The notes under the pieces: generated by a model | Databases searched by the model: none | Seen by the model: the letters and a program-made list of their open reading frames with translations, nothing else | What the model was told of the DNA's origin: nothing | Made by a program: the position numbers and the translations under genes | NCBI GenBank assembly: GCA_021832085.1 | Contig: JAKBLM010000022.1 | Location: 1 to 58,724 of the forward strand | DNA: 58,724 bases | Direction of reading: 5' to 3' | From: Acidobacteriota bacterium | GTDB taxonomy: Bacteria > Acidobacteriota > Terriglobia > Acidiferrales > UBA7541 | In this document: piece after piece, positions 16,884-22,354 of the stretch | How the letters are laid out: every line of letters starts with the position of its first letter | Numbering within the stretch: position 1 is the first letter of the stretch

Positions 16884-16902
16884 ATTTTGCGAATCCCAAA
16901 AT
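16884..16902. repeat. Element palindrome, copy 3 (ATTTTGCGAATCCCAAAAT)
   Basis: One mismatched arm pair. This copy lies between convergent genes, where an operator would be unusual. This argues that at least some copies do something other than control promoters. Confidence 0.6.
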
Positions 16903-16963
16903 CCTAACTTCGAAAATCGCCTGTTTTTTGAACGCTGAAACCTGGCCGAACGGGCGTTGAAGA

Positions 16964-17578
16964 TTAAGCGCTTACAGCCGCCCGCGTGGCTGGTTTTTTT
17001 GAACGTCCAGGCGCGGCGGCGTGGCAGGTGCCGATGCTGACGCCCAGCGCCGTCGAAACATCTCTCCAAGACGCCCCAGCCGCGCGCAGACGGGCAATCC
17101 TCGCGGTATCCACGCTGACCCTCGGCCGTCCCAGCCGTTTGCCTTTGGCGCGCGCATTCCGTAGCCCGGCCTTGACCCGCTCGGCAATCAGACTGCGTTC
17201 CAGTTCGGCCACCGCGCCCAGCACCGTGAAAATCATGCGGCCTGTGGGCGTGGTGGTGTCGATCTGCTCGCTCAGGCTAACAAAGGCCACGCCCAGGGCG
17301 TTGAACGTTTCGAGCGCTCGAAGCAGGTGACTGACGCTCCGGGCGAAGCGGTCGAATTTCCAGACAATCACGGCATCAAAGCGCCGCTTGTGGGCATCGG
17401 CCATCAACCGGTTTAGCTCCGGGCGTGAATCCTTCGCCCCGGAGATTCCCTCATCGAGATATTCGCCCACGATTTGCCAGCCGCGTCGCTCGCAGTACTC
17501 GCGCAATTCGAGCAATTGCGGTTCGACCGTCTGGCCGTGGCCGTTCGTTGATACCCTCGCGTACAAAGCAGCGTTCAC
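16964..17578 (-). CDS. Serine recombinase (resolvase/invertase family)
   Basis: A 204-residue small serine recombinase. The N-terminal catalytic domain has YARVSTNGHGQT with the nucleophilic Ser at residue 10, DEGISGAKDSRPELNRLM, VWKFDRFARS and LGAVAELERSLIAERVKAGL. A Lys/Arg-rich GRPRV linker leads to a C-terminal HTH (ARIARLRAAGASWRDVSTALGVSIGT). It would resolve or invert DNA between short sites. The GTG start overlaps the TGA of a 28-codon upstream frame and has AAGGAG nine bases before it. The element thus carries recombinases of both chemistries. Its role here (multimer resolution, inversion) cannot be read from sequence. Confidence 0.9.
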   Translation of the reverse strand: MNAALYARVSTNGHGQTVEPQLLELREYCERRGWQIVGEYLDEGISGAKDSRPELNRLMADAHKRRFDAVIVWKFDRFARSVSHLLRALETFNALGVAFVSLSEQIDTTTPTGRMIFTVLGAVAELERSLIAERVKAGLRNARAKGKRLGRPRVSVDTARIARLRAAGASWRDVSTALGVSIGTCHAAAPGRSKKPATRAAVSA

Positions 17579-17661
17579 CGTTTATCTCCTTTTCTGCGGG
17601 ACGCGGCCCCCCGCCACAGCACCAGCAGAATCACTCCCAGCGTCCACAAAAAGTAGCTCAC
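17575..17661 (-). CDS. Possible 28-residue single-span membrane peptide
   Basis: GTG start at 17661, MSYFLWTLGVILLVLWRG followed by a basic tail SRRKGDKR; the TGA overlaps the recombinase GTG by four bases. A single hydrophobic helix with a positive end and translational coupling make a real micropeptide plausible. It is short enough to arise by chance. AGAGG precedes the start. Confidence 0.35.
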   Translation of the reverse strand: MSYFLWTLGVILLVLWRGAASRRKGDKR

Positions 17662-17693
17662 CGCGCTACCTCTGCCCCGGAGATTCCCGCACC

Positions 17694-17909
17694 TCAGCAA
17701 ATCTTGATGCCTAACTCCACCGTGAACGGTCCCTGCTCTACCTCTGCGCCGGCAACAATTCGGTCTGTGATGTCCTTGCGGTGTTGCCGCCACCGCGCGA
17801 CTGCCTCCTGGGCCTCGCTGCGAAGAAGTAAGAGCTCTTTTTGGGTGATCGTGTGCTTTGGATTTCTTATTGGCGGCTGTGAGCCATCGAACTGGATCAG
17901 TGTGGCCAT
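17694..17909 (-). CDS. Small unknown element protein with GAxVExG motif
   Basis: A 71-residue soluble protein starting MATLIQFDGSQPPIRNPKHT; the ATG at 17909 follows GGAGG. It has a helix (LLLLRSEAQEAVARWRQHRKDI) then IVAGAEVEQGPFTVEL. The latter motif recurs in the next upstream gene (LESGAVVEEGAHVARI), so the two small proteins may be related. Similar motifs occur in small phage and element proteins of unknown role. Confidence 0.6.
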   Translation of the reverse strand: MATLIQFDGSQPPIRNPKHTITQKELLLLRSEAQEAVARWRQHRKDITDRIVAGAEVEQGPFTVELGIKIC

Positions 17910-18017
17910 CGTTCCTCCAATCGCCCGCCGTGCCATCTTCGGCATCCCGCCGGCGAGCCCCGATGATTCGCGGGACGGACGCCGGACCAGCCGAAGCCGG
18001 CCCGGCGTTTCGGCATT

Positions 18018-18371
18018 CTACTCGACGTGAAGAGATACGGTGCGCGTCTTGGTGGTGTGCGTGAGAACGTTCTGCGCCCACGCGGCGCCGCCCATTCCCA
18101 GCCGCTCGGCTAGGTCGATGGCCTTTTCTTTCCAGGCCACATTGGCCCGGAACCGTTCCTCGATCCGGGCAACGTGGGCGCCTTCCTCAACGACGGCCCC
18201 AGATTCGAGTCGCGTCTTGATCGATTGCTCGGCCGTCGCAACCTGCTCGGCGAGCCGGTTGAGTTTGGCGCGGAGATTCAACAAATCGAAGATTTCCGCC
18301 TGGGTGATTTCGGGAGTGCGGGGAAACGGTACGACAGCGGGGACAGCTTGTGTTACGGTCTGTGTAGCCAT
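18018..18371 (-). CDS. Small unknown phage-like protein
   Basis: A 117-residue protein: a Pro/Thr-rich start (MATQTVTQAVPAVVPFPRT), a helical hairpin (IFDLLNLRAKLNRLAEQVATAEQSIKTRL), the motif SGAVVEEGAHVARIEERFRANVAWKEKAI, and a short C-terminal region. The arrangement of helix followed by a GAxVExG turn and a 'vaWK' segment is common in uncharacterised phage early proteins. GGAGG lies seven bases before the ATG. It is in the minus-strand early operon behind the HTH gene at 18652. Confidence 0.65.
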   Translation of the reverse strand: MATQTVTQAVPAVVPFPRTPEITQAEIFDLLNLRAKLNRLAEQVATAEQSIKTRLESGAVVEEGAHVARIEERFRANVAWKEKAIDLAERLGMGGAAWAQNVLTHTTKTRTVSLHVE

Positions 18372-18436
18372 TGCTCGAACCTCCTTCGAGTGTGGTTAGG
18401 CTCGCGCCGACGCTCTGAACGCCGACGCGGGCCGCC

Positions 18437-18652
18437 TTATTTTCTGCGCTTCGGCTTCGGCCCGGGCTTGTGCTGGGCCTTCAGCTTCCGCAAACGCTCA
18501 ACATCGCCGGCCGTCCAAAGCCGAGTAGCCCGACCCTCGATCACGCGATATTCGGGCGCTGTAATAAGCCCGTCCCGAATCCATCGGTGGATCGTGTCCC
18601 TCGTGATTCCGGCTTTTTCGGCGGCCTGCCCGGTGGTGAGTTTCTTTCCCAT
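18437..18652 (-). CDS. MerR/excisionase-type HTH regulator
   Basis: A 71-residue protein (MGKKLTTGQAAEKAGITRDTIHRWIRDGLI ... RLWTAGDVERLRKLK) with the winged helix-turn-helix of MerR/AlpA/excisionase proteins and a basic tail (KPGPKPKRRK). It probably controls excision or the divergent promoters. An upstream ATG at 18670 is in frame. It overlaps a good -10 hexamer (TATGAT, 18662-18667), so if that promoter is used the ATG at 18652 must be the start, on an almost leaderless message. It is first in a minus-strand run of five genes. Confidence 0.75.
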   Translation of the reverse strand: MGKKLTTGQAAEKAGITRDTIHRWIRDGLITAPEYRVIEGRATRLWTAGDVERLRKLKAQHKPGPKPKRRK

Positions 18653-18661
18653 TGCGCCTTC

Positions 18662-18689
18662 ATCATACACCTGTCAGATAACTTGTCAA
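18662..18689 (-). promoter_or_regulatory. Sigma70-type promoter of the minus-strand early operon
   Basis: TTGACA (complement of 18684-18689) and TATGAT (complement of 18662-18667) are separated by 16 bases. The start site would fall about three to five bases before the ATG at 18652. CTTGACAAG around the -35 is nearly palindromic and could be an operator half. Confidence 0.6.
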
Positions 18690-18767
18690 GTATTTTTTTG
18701 TGTGATATGTTGGCGCTCACGTCACCGCAAGCAGATCCCCCGCGACGGCCCCAATTCACGGCATGAA

Positions 18768-18786
18768 ATTTTGGGAATCCCAAAAT
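18768..18786. repeat. Element palindrome, copy 4 (ATTTTGGGAATCCCAAAAT)
   Basis: A perfect copy lying midway between the divergent promoters at 18662-18689 and 18878-18906, the best-placed copy for an operator. Confidence 0.7.
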
Positions 18787-18877
18787 CACCGGACCGCACC
18801 CATTCTTTTGTTTGCCTACCCTCGGGACAGCTGCTAAGTTTTACCGCATGTTTATTGGCGTTTTCGTGCTTCAGCCC

Positions 18878-18906
18878 TTGAATGCCTCGGGGTCCTATGT
18901 TACACT
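18878..18906 (+). promoter_or_regulatory. Candidate extended -10 promoter facing the XRE gene
   Basis: TTGAAT (18878-18883), 17-base spacer, TACACT (18901-18906) preceded by TG one base earlier, an extended -10 arrangement. Each hexamer matches consensus at four of six positions. It would start transcription near 18913, just before the structured segment. Confidence 0.4.
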
Positions 18907-18912
18907 TTTGAT

Positions 18913-19040
18913 GGACGAGATGAGACCCTAAATGCAACTTTTGCAGTCGCGGTCGCCCGGCGCGCGTGGGCGAGTGGCTTTTCCGGGCACTGCAAGTGTG
19001 GGACTTTTAATCTAGAGCCGCCTTTCTGGCGGCTTTTTTT
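18913..19040 (+). ncRNA. Structured leader or small RNA ending in an intrinsic terminator
   Basis: TTGCAGT (18941-18947) pairs with ACTGCAA (18989-18995) and GCCCGG (18955-18960) with CCGGGC (18983-18988), giving a two-part stem with a seven-base bulge. A terminator hairpin follows at 19017-19033 with seven T residues. The stretch has no gene. It could be an independent small RNA of about 128 nt or an attenuated leader of the XRE gene, whose ATG is only 12 bases further on. The 5' end is estimated from the candidate promoter. Confidence 0.45.
19017..19040 (+). terminator. Intrinsic terminator immediately before the XRE gene
   Basis: GCCGCC (19017-19022), loop TTTCT, GGCGGC (19028-19033), then seven T residues. 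The ribosome-binding site CGGAG begins two bases after the T-run. A terminator so close to the downstream start implies attenuation or separation of two transcripts. Confidence 0.8.
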
Positions 19041-19052
19041 CACGGAGAAAAA

Positions 19053-19301
19053 ATGGACGGAAAAACTCTACGCGACATGCGCACACGCGCACGTGTGCGG
19101 CAGAAAGATTTGGCGTCAGCCATTGCCGTTACCCATCCCCTGATTTCTATGTACGAGCGTGGCGTGCGGAGGATTCCGGAACGTCGAGAGTCTGAGATCA
19201 CTTCAGCAATCGCGAGGCTGGGCGCGGCCAGGCGATATGCAGCCCTGATCCTTACGTCGGCAATTTTGGAATCCCGCCAGGCCGGCCGGGTCGGCGCGTA
19301 G
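19053..19301 (+). CDS. XRE-family HTH repressor-like protein
   Basis: An 82-residue protein with a Cro/CI-type helix-turn-helix: LRDMRTRARVRQKDLASAIAVTHPLISMYERGVRRIPERRESEITSAIA. There is no recognisable peptidase or dimerisation domain behind it, so it is the short type. CGGAG stands seven bases before the ATG. It is opposite the MerR-like gene across the control region and upstream of the initiator, the position of a master regulator. A degenerate half of the palindrome (ATTTTGGAATCCC) occurs inside its last codons (19263-19275). Confidence 0.8.
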   Translation: MDGKTLRDMRTRARVRQKDLASAIAVTHPLISMYERGVRRIPERRESEITSAIARLGAARRYAALILTSAILESRQAGRVGA

Positions 19302-19356
19302 CAAAAATAAAAGGCCGCCGACGTCCCGAACGCCAGCGGCCAAAAGGTGACTTCCG

Positions 19357-20499
19357 ATGCATCACTCAGTAGATATTTTAGCGCCTTCACGGGCAAAATC
19401 AACAGAAAAAAACGACAGACCGGTTCGGGCCTTGCTCGATGTAATGGGCGCCCAGCGAGACAATCTTGGCAAGCTGATAGATCGAATCCCGCCAAAGGAA
19501 TTCGGCAAAGGCAAGAGTCGTATCCTGAGGAAGCTGGTCTTGCTGGCAATCGCGGCCTCATGCGACGCTGACGGAACAAACGCATATCCCAGCATTGCGA
19601 CCATTGCGCACCGGTGCTTGGTTTCGGAAAGGTCGGTGTACAAAGTTATCCAGTACTGGTCGAATAAGCGGACCGGCACATGTTTGCGCATCGAATCGAA
19701 GGGCGCACCAACCAGTAAATTCGGACGCACAAACCGGTACACGATCGTTTTCGAGCGAAAGAACCACTCTGAACAACTATTTCAGGGTGCTCAGAGTAGC
19801 ACCCTGAACAATGCAAGCGAGCACCCTGAACAATCGCACGAGCACCCTGAACAATCGCACGAGCACCCTGAACAATGGGGGGCAGCACCCTGCAATAGAA
19901 GTTCAGACAACCGTCCTTTAGACCGCCCGCTTCTACCGACCACCAACCGCCCCCAACCGCCAGGACCGGAAAAATCGGTGGTGGTTGGTGGTGATTCGAA
20001 AAACGTCCTAGAGAGAGCCGCGGAGGTGTTTAGGAAAGAGACGGGGCGCCCGCTCGGCACGGTCCCCCCGAAGTGGCGGGATCACTGGCGCGATTTCGTC
20101 GAGGGGTGTGGTCCCGAGATGGCAGTGCAAGCGATCGGTCTCTGGGCGGCCGATGCCGGCACAAACGTCGAGGGCGTAAAATTTCCCATCTGTATTTTCC
20201 TATCTCAGGCACAGGATTGGGTCGCGTTAGCCAAAGAATGTGCGAAAAAAGAGTCCGCGGTGCCACCCGCCGAGGAACTGGTCGAGTGGCACGGGGTCAA
20301 GCTGACGCGCTGGGAGATTGACTACCTCGAACGCCGGCTGGCCCACGATCAAAAACTCATCGAGGAGCGGGAAGCACGCGATCGCGCGATGGAATGTGAC
20401 TTCAGCGATTGGGATGAAAGCGGAAACTACAACCCCGTGGTGGATGTCGTGAATGGAGTCCCGGTCCGGGAATCGGAACGGCCGAAGGGGGTATTGTGA
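19357..20499 (+). CDS. Replication-initiator-like protein with helix_turn_helix_36 domain
   Basis: A 380-residue protein. Residues about 50-115 (RILRKLVLLAIAASCDADGTNAYPSIATIAHRCLVSERSVYKVIQYW) form the winged HTH seen in phage and plasmid initiators of the lambda O/HTH_36 type. A repetitive linker (residues about 148-180, EHPEQSHEHPEQ...) is encoded by iterons. A Pro-rich stretch and a helical C-terminal half (WRDHWRDFVEGCGPEMAVQAIGLWAADAG ... KFPICIFLSQAQDWV) follow. As in lambda O, the origin appears to lie within the gene. AAGGTGAC precedes the ATG. The TGA overlaps the next GTG by four bases. It would initiate replication of the excised element by recruiting host helicase; the partner is not visible. 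Confidence 0.7.
   Translation: MHHSVDILAPSRAKSTEKNDRPVRALLDVMGAQRDNLGKLIDRIPPKEFGKGKSRILRKLVLLAIAASCDADGTNAYPSIATIAHRCLVSERSVYKVIQYWSNKRTGTCLRIESKGAPTSKFGRTNRYTIVFERKNHSEQLFQGAQSSTLNNASEHPEQSHEHPEQSHEHPEQWGAAPCNRSSDNRPLDRPLLPTTNRPQPPGPEKSVVVGGDSKNVLERAAEVFRKETGRPLGTVPPKWRDHWRDFVEGCGPEMAVQAIGLWAADAGTNVEGVKFPICIFLSQAQDWVALAKECAKKESAVPPAEELVEWHGVKLTRWEIDYLERRLAHDQKLIEEREARDRAMECDFSDWDESGNYNPVVDVVNGVPVRESERPKGVL
19781..19808. repeat. Inverted repeat at the edge of the iteron array
   Basis: TTCAGGGTGCT (19781-19791) and AGCACCCTGAA (19798-19808) are perfect complements around CAGAGT. The right arm is iteron 1, so this adds an inverted iteron copy, a common feature of replication or handcuffing control regions. 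Confidence 0.65.
19798..19896 (+). repeat. Five iterons within the initiator gene: candidate replication origin
   Basis: AGCACCCTGAACAAT starts at 19798, 19820, 19841 and 19862, with a shorter copy (AGCACCCTGCAAT) at 19884. The spacing is 22, 21, 21 and 22 bases, two helical turns, so the same face of the helix is presented each time. This is the signature of iterons bound by an initiator. Neighbouring DNA is not strikingly AT-rich, so the melting site is unclear. Confidence 0.7.
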
Positions 20500-20687
20500 A
20501 CGAAATCAGTATTTTTGATGTACGGATGCCGTTCGGTAAGTATGTTGGAAAAACCCTTGGGGAAATTCCGCGGGATTACTTGCGCTGGCTCGCTGGCAAC
20601 GTCCGGCTTCGCGACCCGCTCAAGAAAGGCATGGAGGCGCTGGCGCTTCACCGGAAACGGCTCGCAGAGGGGCGTTTTGGGGCCTAG
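20496..20687 (+). CDS. DUF3820-like small protein
   Basis: A 63-residue protein, MNEISIFDVRMPFGKYVGKTLGEIPRDYLRWLAGN, matching the core of DUF3820 (MPFGKYKGxxLxEIPxxYLxWL). Such proteins are frequent beside phage and plasmid replication and exonuclease genes; function unproven. The GTG overlaps the initiator TGA (GTGA), so the two are translationally coupled. Confidence 0.8.
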   Translation: MNEISIFDVRMPFGKYVGKTLGEIPRDYLRWLAGNVRLRDPLKKGMEALALHRKRLAEGRFGA

Positions 20688-20762
20688 AAACGGCACAAAG
20701 GCACGAGATGGCCTTTCATGCCTACCGGCAGTCGCCGGCCCGTTTTAGGGCCTTAAAACCGA

Positions 20763-20781
20763 ATTTTGGGAATCGCAAAAT
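20763..20781. repeat. Element palindrome, copy 5 (ATTTTGGGAATCGCAAAAT)
   Basis: One mismatched arm pair; 42 bases upstream of the integrase ATG, where a bound protein could control integrase expression. Confidence 0.65.
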
Positions 20782-20823
20782 TTAAGGCCACCAGGCCCAG
20801 CACGTCCGTGCAGGGCCGACCCA

Positions 20824-22179
20824 ATGCCTGAATTGCATATTACGGAACGCGCGTTACTGACGGTGCCCGAGGCCGCCGAGAGGCTGGGTGTGTCGCAGTG
20901 CTGGGTGCGCCGGCACGTTTCCGAACTGCCCGCGGTAAGGCTCGGCCGTCTCGTTCGCTTCGATTCCCTATTGCTGGGGAGTCGGTTTCGCGGTATATCC
21001 GCCGATGGGAACAGCCGAAAGCCGGAAAGCGTGGGTGATGTGCTTCCGTTTCGGCGGTACCAAGCAGGCTACATCTACAAAACGGGAAGGCGCGTAAAAG
21101 TGTGGTACGGCAGATACCGGGAGGACGTTCGAACGGCGGACGGCCAGATTGTCCGTCGCACACGCAACGTTCGGCTCGGTTCGCTCGTGGAGTTGCCTAC
21201 GCGAACGGCAGCGCAGAATGCGCTTTCAAAACTCATTAGCAAACCACCCTCGGCGGGCATGACGTTTCGAGAGTTGGTGGACAGGTGGGAGATCGTCGTT
21301 GCTCCCACCATTCAAACCACCACCGCTGAGTACTACAAAAAGGAACTTCGAAACCACGTCGTTCCGGCGTTCGGCGCGAGGAAGGTTTCGAGCATCGGCC
21401 GCTACGACGTGGAAAGCTTTCTCGCTGAGCGTGCGGGGAAATTCTGTCGAAACACGCTCCGCGGGATGCGCGTCTCGCTTGGCCGCGTTTTGGGCTGGGC
21501 CGTGGCGTGCGGATGGCTCGAACGCAATCCGTGCGCTGGCGTCAAGCTCCCGCAAGCTGGGCAAAAGGTGGTCCGCAACGTCCTAAGCCCGGAGCAAACG
21601 ATTGCCATCGCGGGCAAATTGCGCGAGCCGTATTCGACGCTCGTTTTGTTTCTCGCGGTGACCGGCCTTCGGGTTGGTGAAGCGGTCGGGATTCAGTGGG
21701 GGGATTTCGACGGTAACACGCTCCACGTTTCCCGGCGAATCTACGAGGGCAAGGCTGGTGCTCCGAAAACCAAAAACTCGGAACGCTATTTGCCGATTCC
21801 CGAACCGCTGCTTGCTCGAATGCGGGCGCTCGGCGGTCGGGAGTGGGTGTTCGAATCTCGCGCCGGTACTCCCGTGAATCCAACAAACGCACTTCGCCGC
21901 TACGTTCGACCGGCGGCGAAGGAACTGAAGATCCCCCTGGGTGGCTGGCATGACCTTCGCCATTCGCTGGTGACTCATCTGCGCCGTAGCGGATGGGACG
22001 CCAAGACGGTGGCAGAGATTGTTGGCCACTCCAGCCCAACAATAACTGAGACGATTTACCATCACGTGGACCGCTCCGATTTCCGGGCAGCGCTCGACGA
22101 AATGGCGGCTCAGTTGTTACGTGATGTTACGAAATGCACCGAAGCTGGTGCAGAGCCAAAAACGCAAGTGCTTCAATAA
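20824..22179 (+). CDS. Tyrosine integrase with N-terminal excisionase-like HTH
   Basis: A 451-residue protein. Residues about 8-50 (LLTVPEAAERLGVSQCWVRRHVSELPAVRLGRLVRFDS) are an excisionase/MerR-type HTH_17 domain. A region about 75-140 resembles an arm-binding domain (YKTGRRVKVWYGRYREDVRTADG). The SAM-like core-binding domain follows (about 147-235), then the catalytic domain with Arg283 (TGLRVGEA), His376/Arg379 (HDLRH), His402 (GHSS) and the nucleophile Tyr412 (ETIYHH). All required residues are present. The stop lies nine bases from the tRNA, and the coding end carries the attR-side TGTTACG repeats. The weak ribosome-binding site (AGGG nine bases away) leaves the start slightly uncertain. 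Confidence 0.92.
   Translation: MPELHITERALLTVPEAAERLGVSQCWVRRHVSELPAVRLGRLVRFDSLLLGSRFRGISADGNSRKPESVGDVLPFRRYQAGYIYKTGRRVKVWYGRYREDVRTADGQIVRRTRNVRLGSLVELPTRTAAQNALSKLISKPPSAGMTFRELVDRWEIVVAPTIQTTTAEYYKKELRNHVVPAFGARKVSSIGRYDVESFLAERAGKFCRNTLRGMRVSLGRVLGWAVACGWLERNPCAGVKLPQAGQKVVRNVLSPEQTIAIAGKLREPYSTLVLFLAVTGLRVGEAVGIQWGDFDGNTLHVSRRIYEGKAGAPKTKNSERYLPIPEPLLARMRALGGREWVFESRAGTPVNPTNALRRYVRPAAKELKIPLGGWHDLRHSLVTHLRRSGWDAKTVAEIVGHSSPTITETIYHHVDRSDFRAALDEMAAQLLRDVTKCTEAGAEPKTQVLQ
22115..22131 (+). repeat. Paired TGTTACG repeats near attR (possible integrase arm sites)
   Basis: TGTTACGT (22115-22122) and TGTTACG (22125-22131) with a 10-bp period lie 57 bases from the attR core, inside the last codons of the integrase. 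They match the pair at 13902-13921 in sequence and orientation. Confidence 0.5.
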
Positions 22180-22187
22180 ACGGCAGT

Positions 22188-22263
<76 letters not shown>

Positions 22264-22354
22264 GCGTTCCCTTCATCCTACACCTGAAACGTTTTGGGAA
22301 GGGGCCCCGGCTGGGCGGATGCACCGGCGTTGGCACGCTCGCCGCGAGTTGGGG

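Larger units (their letters stand above)
18671..19052. other. Divergent control region of the element
   Basis: This noncoding stretch separates the minus-strand HTH operon from the plus-strand XRE and initiator genes. It holds a promoter facing left, palindrome copy 4 in the middle, a weaker promoter facing right, and a structured transcript segment ending in a terminator. The plan is like the lysis/lysogeny switch region of temperate elements. Confidence 0.6.

Noticed and set aside
17694..18371. Toxin-antitoxin pair
   Set aside because: Two small genes in tandem, but neither resembles a toxin or a DNA-binding antitoxin, and they are separated by 108 bases.
19798..19896. Possible CRISPR array
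   Set aside because: The 15-base repeats are separated by only six or seven near-identical bases, lie within a coding frame, and no cas gene is present; iterons fit better.
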